The notes below the pieces were generated by a model that saw only the letters and a list, made by a program, of their open reading frames with translations, was not told where the DNA came from and made no database searches. Made by a program: the position numbers and the translations under genes. Positions 1-9,381 of a stretch of DNA of 64,000 bases are shown in pieces; the stretch's first letter is position 1, and every line of letters starts with the position of its first letter. This stretch comes from Bdellovibrio reynosensis (GTDB taxonomy: Bacteria; Bdellovibrionota; Bdellovibrionia; Bdellovibrionales; Bdellovibrionaceae), in assembly GCF_022814725.1 (NCBI RefSeq), contig NZ_CP093442.1, positions 1,550,001 to 1,614,000 on the forward strand, in the 5' to 3' direction.

Positions 1-1122
1 GGTGGTCACGCGGAGTATTTCTTAAGAGTGTACAAATTAAACTCAGCGGGACATCTCAACTTAGCCCCGTTAGAAAATACCCCAGATGTGGAGTTGATAA
101 ATAAAAATCCCGCTTTAAAAGCAGAACTTCTGCAGTGGTTATCACAACCCCAACAAATTCAGGATTTAGATAAAGGCATCTTAAACATTCCCGAAAAATT
201 CCTAGCACGCAAAACTTCGTCCTTTGCCCTACACGGAATGAATCGCCTAGCAAACAGACCCTTTGATCAAATCTTCAAGAAAGATGATTTCAAAACCATC
301 GATTATAAAAACCTAGAATACGTCTATGGCCCGTCATCAATGCGCCGTCGCCTGAATGACTTAACCTGCGCCGGTTGCCATCAAGGTCGCACCATCGCGG
401 GCTTTCACTTCCTCGGAAAAGATTCAGAAAAAACGATCTTCGCAAATTCCATCTTTTCATCCCGCTCGCCACATCTAATCAGCGATATTGAACGCCGTAT
501 CACTTATTTCAACGATCTTCTGAACGACAAAAAACCAGATGCTGCTCGTCCCTTTTCAGAGCGAGATCCAAAAATCCTTGGCAAAGCCAACGAGCATTGC
601 GGATTCCCGAATTCCGAGTTTCAGTCCTGGAAGTGCGCACCGGGTTTAACCTGCACCAGCGTGATTTCACCAGCGACGTCTTCAGAGTTAGGCCTGTGCT
701 TACCAAATGAATCCTTAGCAGGTCTTCCTTGTGAAACAGGAACGATAAGCCAAACTGCCAATGACAAAAAAGACTCTTTAACAAAAGGGACTCCCCGTTC
801 TTGCGGCGCGGGTTACATCTGCCAAAACACCAGGGTCGGCTTCCCCGGCGGCATGTGTTCGAAGGGCTGCGCAAATTTAAAACCCGGCGAAACTTGCGGT
901 TCCATCGCAGTTCTTGCTGGTTTCAATGATTGCTTAGCTAGAAAAAAGCCGTTCGCAGAATGTCTTGCTAACAACACCCAACCGGGTGCTTTGCAAGCCT
1001 GCGATGAAACAACACCATGCCGTGAAGACTACATCTGCACCAAAACCAAAGAAGGCAAAGGCGCCTGCATTCCGCCGTACTTCTTATTTCAGCTTAGAGT
1101 CGACGGTCATCCAGAACCATAA
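1..1122 (+). CDS. Cys-rich protein with a CxxCH motif (5'-truncated)
   Basis: The reading frame is open from the first base of the window, so the true start lies upstream; the GTG at 28 is only an internal codon. The visible part carries one c-type-heme-like CAGCH motif around codon 126, followed by a Cys-rich C-terminal half with many CxxxxxC-type spacings that looks extracytoplasmic and disulphide-bonded. I do not recognise the family. One CxxCH suggests a monohaem cytochrome-like domain, but it could also be a chance part of the Cys-rich fold. The gene ends just before a strong bidirectional terminator shared with the convergent mltD-like gene. Confidence 0.8.
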   Translation, partial: GGHAEYFLRVYKLNSAGHLNLAPLENTPDVELINKNPALKAELLQWLSQPQQIQDLDKGILNIPEKFLARKTSSFALHGMNRLANRPFDQIFKKDDFKTIDYKNLEYVYGPSSMRRRLNDLTCAGCHQGRTIAGFHFLGKDSEKTIFANSIFSSRSPHLISDIERRITYFNDLLNDKKPDAARPFSERDPKILGKANEHCGFPNSEFQSWKCAPGLTCTSVISPATSSELGLCLPNESLAGLPCETGTISQTANDKKDSLTKGTPRSCGAGYICQNTRVGFPGGMCSKGCANLKPGETCGSIAVLAGFNDCLARKKPFAECLANNTQPGALQACDETTPCREDYICTKTKEGKGACIPPYFLFQLRVDGHPEP

Positions 1123-1149
1123 AAAAAGGGACCTTGAAGGTCCCTTTTT
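1121..1149. terminator. bidirectional intrinsic terminator
   Basis: A GGGACC/GGTCCC stem (1128-1133 with 1139-1144) with a 5-nt loop is flanked by seven A on the left and five T on the right. It can therefore stop transcription in both directions, between the convergent Cys-rich gene and the mltD-like gene. Confidence 0.85.
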
Positions 1150-1171
1150 AATTCCAAATTTTCAGATTTAA

Positions 1172-2728
1172 TTACTGATTCATTTCAGTCGGAATCGTGA
1201 TTCGTGATCCAACCACTAACGATGCTGGATTGCGGATTTTGTTCTTCTGCTTGATATCGCTTAATGAAACCTTGTATTTCGCAGCGATCTCAGACAGATT
1301 TTCGCCTCTTCTAACGACGTGAACTTTGCTTTTAGAAACCTCACGAGCAGAAGAGTTGTTATCCGGAGACGGAATCTTAATTTTCATTCCCACTTTCAAA
1401 GTACGACCGCGTTTGATGGCGTTCAAACGTTGAAGCTCAGATACACTTGTTGAATACTTACGAGCAATCGTGAACAAAGAGTCACCAGATTGAACGATGT
1501 AGTAACGACCATCAGAACTCACAGTCACAGCCGGAGCCGATTTCTTCGCTACCGTTGAAGTACGTAAAGAAGAACGCTCTTTAAGCGGCGTACGATCTGG
1601 AACGTAGATTCTCATACCCACGCGCAAAGCTTTACGACGAGAAATATCATTCAAATCACGAAGGTAAGCTACCGTCGTGCGGTAACGACGAGCTACCGTA
1701 CTTAAAGTGTCACCACGACGGATGCGATAAACTTGGGTGTCGCCAGAGTCAGCTACGAATTGAACATTATCAACGAAGCTTTCATTAGCAGCTACTAAAG
1801 CTGTCTCTGAAGTTCCCGGAGGAATACGCAGAACTAGTTCAGAGCCTTTCAAAGTAGCGATCTCACCCTTAAACTTAGGATTTAAGGCTTTAAAGTCTTC
1901 ATAGTTCAAATTCAATTTTTCAGACATCTGACGAAGGTTCACAGATTTAGCCACAGTGATGTGATCGAATTCGATCGGTGGTAAATAATCGATATCATCA
2001 AATCCGTATTTCGCTGGATCCTTACCGATCATCTTAGCCGCGATAAATTTTGGTACGTAATTGATTGTTTCTTTTGGAAGTCTCTTTTTACGAGCCAGTT
2101 CCCAGAAGTCGCGAGTATAGTGATTCATCACTTCACGCTTCACGCGGTTTTCACCCACGTTGTAAGAAGCCATTGCTAAGTACCAAGAACCAAACACGCT
2201 ATAAAGACCTTTGAAATATTCAGCAGCTGCTTGAGTTGCGAACACAGGGTCTCTTCTTTCATCCACGAAGGCACTGATTTCTAAACCATAGCGTTTACCC
2301 GTTCCGCGAATGAACTGCCAATAACCAACCGCTGATGCGTGGGAAGTCGCCTTTGAACTAAAACCCGATTCGATCAAAGCGATATAGAAAAGATCTTCAG
2401 GCAACCCGTTGTCGCGCAAAACTTTCTTCATCAACTTTTCATAGCGAGTCGAACGCGCCAAATATCTTTCCATATGAGGACGACCGCGTCCTTGGAAATA
2501 GGCAATCCATTTTTCAACCAGTGGGTTTACTTCTGTAGGAATAGACTCTAACTCTTGATCGACGACCTTAGGGCCTTCGGGATCTGACAAACGGAAGGAA
2601 CTGATATCTTTAAGTTCACCTTCCGAACCGGTACCTGCTGAATTTTTTGGCGCTGTGCCCACGTTACTATTATGCGCACATCCTGCCAAAAGGGCCAGGA
2701 CCACAAACAATGTAAAAAGTCTCCTCAT
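1172..2728 (-). CDS. mltD: membrane-bound lytic murein transglycosylase D-like lipoprotein
   Basis: Cleaves the glycan strands of peptidoglycan, giving 1,6-anhydro ends; expected on the inner face of the outer membrane. The first 17 residues form a lipoprotein signal with lipobox LAGC. A transglycosylase SLT domain follows at about residues 100-210, with the catalytic Glu in an ESGF motif near residue 122 and a conserved ASYNVGENRV stretch. Three LysM peptidoglycan-binding repeats occupy roughly residues 330-380, 408-455 and 468-515. The order and length match the MltD family. The gene sits just downstream of the slt-type gene on the same strand (64 nt gap), so both murein hydrolases may be co-expressed. 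Confidence 0.93.
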   Translation of the reverse strand: MRRLFTLFVVLALLAGCAHNSNVGTAPKNSAGTGSEGELKDISSFRLSDPEGPKVVDQELESIPTEVNPLVEKWIAYFQGRGRPHMERYLARSTRYEKLMKKVLRDNGLPEDLFYIALIESGFSSKATSHASAVGYWQFIRGTGKRYGLEISAFVDERRDPVFATQAAAEYFKGLYSVFGSWYLAMASYNVGENRVKREVMNHYTRDFWELARKKRLPKETINYVPKFIAAKMIGKDPAKYGFDDIDYLPPIEFDHITVAKSVNLRQMSEKLNLNYEDFKALNPKFKGEIATLKGSELVLRIPPGTSETALVAANESFVDNVQFVADSGDTQVYRIRRGDTLSTVARRYRTTVAYLRDLNDISRRKALRVGMRIYVPDRTPLKERSSLRTSTVAKKSAPAVTVSSDGRYYIVQSGDSLFTIARKYSTSVSELQRLNAIKRGRTLKVGMKIKIPSPDNNSSAREVSKSKVHVVRRGENLSEIAAKYKVSLSDIKQKNKIRNPASLVVGSRITIPTEMNQ

Positions 2729-2792
2729 GAGTCTTCCTCCGACAGGTTTCAGGCTACAAAATTAAAATTTTTTTTTCAATAAAACATCTCCC

Positions 2793-5039
2793 TTATTTTG
2801 CCTTTTTATACAGCAAATCCTGCCATAAGACGGGTTTTAAAGAGATTTCCCTATCCTCGACGAGACGATAGAGCAAAACGTTGCGGAGTATGGCTTTCAC
2901 ATAAAAGCTGGTCTCTGTCCATGGAAGTTCGTCAAACCACACCTCATCAAGCACTTCACCGCTGGGACGAGTGACAAGTTCGCTGATTTCACTTCTGCTA
3001 TTCATCCAAATTTTCAGACGATGGGGACCTGCATTATAAGCTGCGAGCGCAAACGGCACATTGTTCTGAAACTGGACCAACATCTGGGACACATAAGAAG
3101 AACCCATCGGAATATTGATCTCAGGCCTGAACATGTCTTCCGGAATTTCGATGCGCAGACTTAATTTGCGCGCGACTTCTTGCGCTGTCGAGGGAATCAT
3201 CTGCATTAATCCCAAGGCGTTCGAAGTTGAAACGGCCTGTAAATGAAAACCACTTTCCTGCCGAGTCAAACTGCGCAACAAAGAAGGATGAATTCCGTAG
3301 CGCTCCCCTTCTTTTTTATAAACGTCTTCAAATACTTTTGGATAGGCGAACTTAATAAATTGTTCTTGGCGCAGCAACGGGTCGGCTTCCAAAGCATCAT
3401 TGGTCCAACGAATCGCCGTAAAAAACTGCATGCGCTCTGCCATTTTCTCAGCCATTTTAATCTTTAACGTCGGATCTTTCACAAATGGCAGGTTAGGAAC
3501 TTCATAATGAGCCTCCACCACCCACCCTGCATCAGATAAAATGCTAAATCTTTTCCAAGTGTCTTTTTGTTTTCCCACCAAATAAAAACCCTCGGCCGTG
3601 TTTTTTGGTTTTTCTTTCACCTCGGGCCATTTTAGTTTTCCATTTTCAGACTCTGCGCGCAGACGCAAACCATAGTATGAAAAAGGATAGCGCTGCATAA
3701 GTTTTTCCGCGACTTCTTTAGCGCGTTCTGCCTTTAAAGCTTGTAAAGAGCGAACCAGCCAGTACTGCGCGTTCAGATCATATTTGTCTTTATCCTGCTG
3801 AAACAAGCGATCAAAGTGAGTACTTGCTGTCAGAAAATCCTTTTTACGATAATAAATCAACCCTGCTCGTAACAAAGCCTCTGAAGATTCATCTGAGCCA
3901 TTATGGAACGAGATCAACTTTTGAAAATGCTCTAATGCCAAATCATAGTTACCAACAAAATGCGCAGACCGACCGATAATCCAATGGGCACTTGTTGTCT
4001 TTTCTGCAGCGGGATTTTTTTCTAAATATTTAGAGGCAAAGTGCAAACTAGCACTGTAATCGCCACGGCGATGCAGGCTTTGCGCCCACTCTAACAGACG
4101 AACTGAATCCGCTTCGCCCATTTCTGCCAACGCTCGAGTTTTAAAATCATCTGATAATGTATTGTAAATCTCTAAAGGCTTATCCTTCACTCGTTTTGCT
4201 TGGGAACTGCCAGGAAATTGATTTAACAAGGTGACAGCAGATTTCACTGCCGCGGTCGGATCACCGCGCTTTAGATCTTGTTGGATTTTTAATTCAAGAT
4301 TGATCTCCGGATCAACAACAACGGTTTTAGGAACTGGCGGAAGCTCTGCAGAACTTTCAGTGACGGCATCGGCCTTCTTCTTTGTTCTTTCGATGAAATC
4401 CAAACGGTCTTCAATATACGAAGTGTCTTTATAACTTTGCGCTTCTTCAAAAAAGAACTGAGCTTGCGCCGTATCGGACTTATTAAGAGCCATATCTCCT
4501 AATAAAGAATAAACCTTGGACTTTTGATCTTTTGACAGCTCAAAGGGGCCAGCTAAAAGTTCTTCTAAATCAGAGGCTTTGCCCAATTTTCTTCCGACAA
4601 GATCATCTAAGTGCTCTAGCTTCAAAGCTAAATAGTTTCGCGCTAAATCTACTGACCACGGACCGTCTGTGAAAAGATGCTTATTCCCCTGCAAGGTGCC
4701 AAGGGCTCTTTCCAAGGCAGCGACGTCTTTTTTCTTTTTCTGCTGCTTTGATATACAATGCAACCACGTCAGCCCAATCCATCCGCGTAAAGAAGTATTG
4801 ATCGCAAAAACTGACGGTGCCAGGCTTGCACATTCAGACCAGCGTAGATGAATTTCATGGTCCTTTAAACGCGCCATAGGTTTTAGGTTTTTAGGCTCTT
4901 GGTTGGACATAATTTGATAAAGATCGACGATTTTCTTTGATGGGATATCTTTACTCACGTGAACCGTCTGCACTTGTGCTAAGACAGATGAAGCGGAAAG
5001 ACTGCAAAGTAGCAAACCAGAAATCATTTTTTTATTCAT
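2793..5039 (-). CDS. slt: soluble lytic murein transglycosylase (Slt type)
   Basis: A periplasmic lytic transglycosylase of 748 residues with a signal peptide (about residues 1-21). A long helical, TPR-like region fills most of the protein, as in the Slt70 superhelix. The C-terminal SLT domain has the catalytic Glu in RQESGF near residue 597, followed by ALGLMQMIPSTA and AAYNAGPHRL, the usual family motifs. It overlaps the stop of the upstream membrane glycosyltransferase gene by 8 nt, which suggests co-translation. In a predator such enzymes remodel self or prey murein, but that role is inference here. Confidence 0.92.
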   Translation of the reverse strand: MNKKMISGLLLCSLSASSVLAQVQTVHVSKDIPSKKIVDLYQIMSNQEPKNLKPMARLKDHEIHLRWSECASLAPSVFAINTSLRGWIGLTWLHCISKQQKKKKDVAALERALGTLQGNKHLFTDGPWSVDLARNYLALKLEHLDDLVGRKLGKASDLEELLAGPFELSKDQKSKVYSLLGDMALNKSDTAQAQFFFEEAQSYKDTSYIEDRLDFIERTKKKADAVTESSAELPPVPKTVVVDPEINLELKIQQDLKRGDPTAAVKSAVTLLNQFPGSSQAKRVKDKPLEIYNTLSDDFKTRALAEMGEADSVRLLEWAQSLHRRGDYSASLHFASKYLEKNPAAEKTTSAHWIIGRSAHFVGNYDLALEHFQKLISFHNGSDESSEALLRAGLIYYRKKDFLTASTHFDRLFQQDKDKYDLNAQYWLVRSLQALKAERAKEVAEKLMQRYPFSYYGLRLRAESENGKLKWPEVKEKPKNTAEGFYLVGKQKDTWKRFSILSDAGWVVEAHYEVPNLPFVKDPTLKIKMAEKMAERMQFFTAIRWTNDALEADPLLRQEQFIKFAYPKVFEDVYKKEGERYGIHPSLLRSLTRQESGFHLQAVSTSNALGLMQMIPSTAQEVARKLSLRIEIPEDMFRPEINIPMGSSYVSQMLVQFQNNVPFALAAYNAGPHRLKIWMNSRSEISELVTRPSGEVLDEVWFDELPWTETSFYVKAILRNVLLYRLVEDREISLKPVLWQDLLYKKAK

Positions 5040-6504
5040 TACTAATCCTTGGTTCCTCTTTAAAAAAAGTTTTCTTCAAATAGATGATAGAGTTCCCCCG
5101 CGCTTGGCGAATGGGAAGCTCTATCTTCCAGTAATCATCCCCGACAAATTCTTCTACCTTTGACATATCCGATTGCTCGCACATATAGATAGCTGCAGTC
5201 GCAATCAGATTTTTTCCACATAAATCATAACTAATCTTTGTGAAGTGACGCAAGGTCCACGGCCATGGCCATTGTTCTGCCATACCGATTTGCACTGGTT
5301 CTTCCAAAAGCAATGGATGTTGCTTTGCCGTTTCTAAGATTAAATTCTGCAAGTCTTGCGCAGCATATGTCGAATTTACGTAAAAGAAAGGATGGGAAAA
5401 CTGCAAAGGCTTGCGATAGGAAGAGTTAAAAGCACTAAGGATATTAAACAGGCTTAAAAATAAAGTAATGGCGATCAACAGATTTCTTAGCTTTACGCGC
5501 TTGATTTCAACGAACGTAAAGGCCAAGACAAAATAAAATCCCCAGACAAGACTTAGCAGGCACCAGATGGTTTTATAAGGAATGACTGAATAAACCACTA
5601 ACTGAACAAGTGAAAAAATGCTTACGGCTCGTAATGGTGCTGATCTGCTAAATATCGTGAAACAAGAAATGATCACGCCTAATAACGCGACAGGCTCTGC
5701 TTTTAATAAAACGCCGAGCCAAAACCAAAATTCTTTGTCATGCCCATGTCCATGAATGCCGGTTTTTGCCCATGGTAAAAACGAATTAATAAAATCAATC
5801 AGTCCGCGCGCATTTGTGAAAAAGCTTGTGTAAAACTGAGCGAAAAGAAACAAAAGAATAAGGGTTAACCATGTTAATTGCGTATTCCAAATCTTCGCGA
5901 TTTGTTTTGCTAAATCTTTCCACCACGCAAAACCTAAAGTGCAAAGGGCGATAAAAATAGAAAATAGCGTAATGACAAAGGTTTCTTTTAAAAGCGTTAT
6001 TCCCCAGATTCCAAAAAGCACCAGAACCAGCGCCTTGGTATCTTTTATCTCAAGCCATCTGATTACGCCCACCATCAGCAAAATTTGAAAAAATACAAAT
6101 GGCATTTCATGAATGCCCGATCTGCCAAAAAATATAAAGGCGGGACTTAGAATTAAGAAAAAAATCAGCCAATTTTGACTAGTTTGATTTCTTAACGGTC
6201 GGAAAGAAAAAAGCACGACACTTAGCACGCTGAACACTGCGGGTGCCGCGCGAAGAACTTCAAGACTCCGCCCCCACAGATTTTCAAAGCCTGCTAATAA
6301 ATAAAAATACAAAGGGCCGTGATAGTTATTAGGATCGTACTTATAAAGACCTTTAAAGATCTGCAAAGAAAACCATCCATTGATACTTTCATCAAAATGA
6401 ATGGGCTTTGCCGACAAATGAAAAAAGCGGGTCCACATCACCAAAAAAAGCAATGCGAGCCATAAAAAGGCGCGATGGTATTTCGTGACCTTAAAGTCTT
6501 TCAT
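5032..6504 (-). CDS. TIGR03663-type membrane glycosyltransferase (GT39/PMT-like)
   Basis: A polytopic membrane protein of 490 residues with about ten hydrophobic helices. The first periplasmic loop carries an FDE motif followed by a YHGP stretch (residues about 38-65), as in TIGR03663/dolichyl-phosphate-mannose mannosyltransferase-like proteins that use lipid-linked sugars. Its acceptor is unknown. The ATG at 6504 has no clear Shine-Dalgarno sequence. It lies only 17 nt from the ATG of the divergent GT2-like gene, so the promoter of each must lie inside its neighbour or the start must be elsewhere. The downstream slt gene overlaps it by 8 nt. Confidence 0.8.
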   Translation of the reverse strand: MKDFKVTKYHRAFLWLALLFLVMWTRFFHLSAKPIHFDESINGWFSLQIFKGLYKYDPNNYHGPLYFYLLAGFENLWGRSLEVLRAAPAVFSVLSVVLFSFRPLRNQTSQNWLIFFLILSPAFIFFGRSGIHEMPFVFFQILLMVGVIRWLEIKDTKALVLVLFGIWGITLLKETFVITLFSIFIALCTLGFAWWKDLAKQIAKIWNTQLTWLTLILLFLFAQFYTSFFTNARGLIDFINSFLPWAKTGIHGHGHDKEFWFWLGVLLKAEPVALLGVIISCFTIFSRSAPLRAVSIFSLVQLVVYSVIPYKTIWCLLSLVWGFYFVLAFTFVEIKRVKLRNLLIAITLFLSLFNILSAFNSSYRKPLQFSHPFFYVNSTYAAQDLQNLILETAKQHPLLLEEPVQIGMAEQWPWPWTLRHFTKISYDLCGKNLIATAAIYMCEQSDMSKVEEFVGDDYWKIELPIRQARGNSIIYLKKTFFKEEPRISNE

Positions 6505-6521
6505 TGGTATTTATCGTAAAG

Positions 6522-7247
6522 ATGGAATCTTCTGTGTCAACCCCGCATTGCTCTTTCATTGTTTACTTTGATAAAGACTCAAAGCCAGATCTTTTTATTT
6601 CTGACTTGCGCAGCTTTTTTCAAAAATTTCCTCTGCACTATGAACTTGTTGCGGTGTTTGAACCCCAGGCCCATGAAAAACTCTTAGAGTTTAAAGCGGC
6701 CTTGGGCGTTGCTAATGAAAAAGAAAAAATCAAACTGGTTGAAAACAAAAGCCGTCTGGGAAGAGCTGCGAGTTTGTATACAGGTCTTTCTAACGCAGAG
6801 GCTGAATACATGCTAACCCTTGATGCAAGCCTTGCAACCCCGTTCGGTGACCAATTTAAAATTTTGCAGAATCTTATGACAACTCCCGAAGTGGATATTT
6901 GCAGCGGCGAAAGAGTTTCCAAAAAACAAAGCCCGTTTCACGCTGCTGCAACTCCTCGTCACAAGCTAGAGCATCTTTTTAATCCCATTTTTAAAGAGAA
7001 GATGCAAAATTCTTTACAAGATCCACTTTGTGAATCCTTAGGTATTCGCAAAAAAGTCTTTCAAGAAATAAAAGAAGATCTGTCAGAAAAATCGCTTAAA
7101 GGGTGGTATTTAAATTTACCACTGCTAAAAGCGGCAAAAAAACTGAATATGAAAATCATCGAGGTTCCAGTCCATGATTCTGGGGCTGCCACCAATTTTC
7201 ATTTGTGGCGAGAACGATTCTATCTTTTAGCGAAGAGTATTTTCTAA
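6522..7247 (+). CDS. GT2-family glycosyltransferase-like protein
   Basis: A protein of about 241 residues resembling the catalytic fold of dolichol-phosphate-mannose synthase-like GT2 enzymes. It has an N-terminal beta strand (CSFIVYFDKD), a central NKSRLGRAASLYTGLSNAEA stretch typical of the nucleotide-sugar half, and LDASLATP where the DxD would be. The canonical DxD is therefore degenerate, and activity is uncertain. I place the start at the ATG at 6522 rather than the in-frame TTG at 6504. Head-to-head with the TIGR03663 gene, it could supply a lipid-linked sugar to that enzyme (inference). Its last 21 nt overlap the convergent hydrolase gene. Confidence 0.7.
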   Translation: MESSVSTPHCSFIVYFDKDSKPDLFISDLRSFFQKFPLHYELVAVFEPQAHEKLLEFKAALGVANEKEKIKLVENKSRLGRAASLYTGLSNAEAEYMLTLDASLATPFGDQFKILQNLMTTPEVDICSGERVSKKQSPFHAAATPRHKLEHLFNPIFKEKMQNSLQDPLCESLGIRKKVFQEIKEDLSEKSLKGWYLNLPLLKAAKKLNMKIIEVPVHDSGAATNFHLWRERFYLLAKSIF

Positions 7248-8204
7248 AGCCTTAAAAGCTTCGTGCAGATAATAGTCAAGCCAACGATTGGTCCCAAGCG
7301 GTGTTTTATCTGAATGGATGTAACCTAAGTGCCCGCCCCGCGCTTCGATATGCACCTGAACGCTTTTTGAAAATTGTGCATTCAAATAATCTTCGGCCAT
7401 AATAAACGGATCGTCCAAAGCTGAAAGCACATAGGTCGGCACATCAATATTTGAAATATAATTTATCGATGAACAAGTCTGGTAATAGTCTTCACGGTCT
7501 TTGAAGCCCCCCGCTGGGGCTGTATAAATCTGATCCATATCCCACACTGTCGACCACAGGGGAATATTATATTTTTTGTCGATAAGACCGTGGCGATGTT
7601 TTTTGTGAATATTTTTGCGCAGACGGTTTACGAATCTTAAATCATAAATTCTGTTAAACCCTTGCTTAAGATTTCTTGAACCGTTAGCTAAATTTAAAGG
7701 CGCATTCACCGTGATGGCTCCATCGGGCTTCACATGGCCTTTAAAACCACCTAACAGGCACAAAAGCATATTTCCACTCATGGAATAACCCACAGCAATT
7801 TGCTTTTTACCCGGGAACATTTCACGCAATTTGGCGAGTACAGCTGACACATCTTCAGCACGGCCTGAATGATAAGGATGACGAGCGTGGGCAAATCCAT
7901 GGCCAGCCCCGCGATGATTTACTAAAACAACCGAATGTCCGAGCTGTTCACACAATAAAGCCGTTCGTTGCATATAATCGGCATGCACGTCACCAGATAA
8001 ACCGTGAAACAAACTGATAACTAGATGACTTGTGCCTGGTTTATAAAAACAAAAAAGTCGATCCCCGTCAGGAAGATCGACTTCAAAATTTTTACCTAGG
8101 TATTCTAACTTTGGCGAACTTAAAAAATGCGCCCACAAAGTCTGACCGTGACCGCTGTCAGCCCAAAATGGTGCTTTTAATGGAATCAGTTCAAGTCTTT
8201 GCAA
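7227..8204 (-). CDS. YheT-family alpha/beta hydrolase
   Basis: A 325-residue serine hydrolase of the YheT/UPF0017 group. The N-terminal FWADSGHGQTLW segment is typical of the family. The nucleophile elbow is GYSMSGN near residue 140, an aspartate lies in SALDDPF near residue 261, and the His lies in ARGGHLGY near residue 290. A TTG start at 8204 is supported by an AGGAAC sequence about 8 nt upstream. The start overlaps the end of the upstream DUF3465 gene by 19 nt. Natural substrates of this family are poorly known; esters or acyl lipids are likely. Confidence 0.88.
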   Translation of the reverse strand: MQRLELIPLKAPFWADSGHGQTLWAHFLSSPKLEYLGKNFEVDLPDGDRLFCFYKPGTSHLVISLFHGLSGDVHADYMQRTALLCEQLGHSVVLVNHRGAGHGFAHARHPYHSGRAEDVSAVLAKLREMFPGKKQIAVGYSMSGNMLLCLLGGFKGHVKPDGAITVNAPLNLANGSRNLKQGFNRIYDLRFVNRLRKNIHKKHRHGLIDKKYNIPLWSTVWDMDQIYTAPAGGFKDREDYYQTCSSINYISNIDVPTYVLSALDDPFIMAEDYLNAQFSKSVQVHIEARGGHLGYIHSDKTPLGTNRWLDYYLHEAFKALENTLR

Positions 8205-8677
8205 TAGTAAGTTCCTTTTAGATAAACATATCCATCAGTTCTATTTCCGCGGGGATCACCATGCAGCCAATGAAGTAACGGGCCTTTATTAGTCCAGATA
8301 AACTCTCCGCCCATGGCGATCACATCACCTGCCTTGACGGGAACACGGGGACACATGTCTGAATTATACACTGCCTGCATTTCTTGACCATTAGAAAGGC
8401 GAACCACCCATTTTTGGTGCTCTCTTCCATTTCTGTCGTCAGGCAGAACTTTTACAACTGTCAGACTGCCGCCCTCTACGAAGTTCACACGGCGACGGTC
8501 GTTCACCGCTCTAACAATATCGGTATCGCTGGCAGTATCATCAACTAAAGAGATGTTTAAAGGTTCAGGAGCTGGCTCTTGGAATTTATTTTTTCTTTTA
8601 GCGTGAGCTTCGTTGAATGATGAAAATCCCACAAGGACAGTCAAGACATATAGCGATAGATGGCGTAGATTCGTCAT
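8186..8677 (-). CDS. exported DUF3465 protein
   Basis: A small secreted protein of 163 residues. I chose the ATG at 8677 because GGAGGGG lies 5 nt upstream; longer versions lack such a site. It begins with a signal peptide ending near EAHA. The core matches DUF3465: VKVLPDDRNGREHQKW, then VRLSNG, then a CPRVPVKAGD segment and a C-terminal LLHWLHGDPRGN. The fold is probably a small OB-like beta barrel with an HW..HxDP motif; its function is unknown. It is translationally close to the downstream YheT-like hydrolase (19-nt overlap). Confidence 0.85.
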   Translation of the reverse strand: MTNLRHLSLYVLTVLVGFSSFNEAHAKRKNKFQEPAPEPLNISLVDDTASDTDIVRAVNDRRRVNFVEGGSLTVVKVLPDDRNGREHQKWVVRLSNGQEMQAVYNSDMCPRVPVKAGDVIAMGGEFIWTNKGPLLHWLHGDPRGNRTDGYVYLKGTYYCKDLN

Positions 8678-8758
8678 GGTCCCCTCCATGCCTGAAAGTG
8701 TCCTAAAATCTGCGGACAAGTTCAACGACTAAGACCATGCTATGCAAGAACTTCAGAC

Positions 8759-9235
8759 CTATTTATATTCGATGTTTTCTATCGTGACGAATTCTTCCCC
8801 AGCGGGTTTTACAATTCGCACTTCTTCGCCCACTTTTTTGCCAAGCAGCGCTTTAGCGACAGGAGACTTCCAAGATATTTTGCCCCTCTTAGGGTCAAGC
8901 TCGTCTTCACCGACAATTTGATAAACTTGTTCTTCACCATCTTCATCCGACACAGTGACGGTGGCGCTAAAAAGAACCGTGCCGCCCTTCATAAGTTTCG
9001 GATCCACAACTTCCGCATCTTCTATTCTTTTTGTTAAGAAGTGAACGCGGCGATCAATCTCTCGCAAACGTCTTTTTCCATATTGATAATCGGCGTTTTC
9101 CGAGCGATCGCCATTGCTTGCCGCCCACGCCACTACTTCCACCACCTTGGGACGCTCAACGTGCATGAGCTGATGATATTCGTCCTTTAATTTCGTAAGA
9201 CCTTCGGGAGTGATATAGTTCTTGTTATTATCCAT
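8759..9235 (-). CDS. greB: transcription elongation factor GreB
   Basis: Stimulates transcript cleavage by backtracked RNA polymerase. The protein has the N-terminal coiled-coil domain with the acidic tip inside GDRSENADYQYGKRRLREID, which is very close to E. coli GreB and longer-spaced than GreA. The C-terminal FKBP-like domain follows, with SPVAKALLGKKVGEE and a PAGEE motif. The length of 158 residues is normal. I use the ATG at 9235; an in-frame TTG lies 6 nt upstream. It is monocistronic by spacing and divergent from the FecR operon. Confidence 0.94.
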   Translation of the reverse strand: MDNNKNYITPEGLTKLKDEYHQLMHVERPKVVEVVAWAASNGDRSENADYQYGKRRLREIDRRVHFLTKRIEDAEVVDPKLMKGGTVLFSATVTVSDEDGEEQVYQIVGEDELDPKRGKISWKSPVAKALLGKKVGEEVRIVKPAGEEFVTIENIEYK

Positions 9236-9353
9236 CCGCAAGATTCTAGACTAATTCACATACTTTGCACTAGCCTTTCGACTGTGAGTCAAAAAACTAT
9301 TTGGCATATTGAAGAAGGACCTGGACTTTTGCTCTATTAAACAAGCCGACATT

Positions 9354-9378
9354 TCCTCCGAAAAAAGATTGTGGAGGA
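9354..9378 (+). promoter_or_regulatory. hairpin that can mask the Shine-Dalgarno of the FecR operon
   Basis: TCCTCC at 9354-9359 is exactly complementary to GGAGGA at 9373-9378, the ribosome-binding site of the gene starting at 9382. The loop is 13 nt. Pairing would hide the site, so translation of the operon's first gene may be conditional. Only the complementarity is seen; function is inferred. Confidence 0.4.
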
Positions 9379-9381
9379 TTA

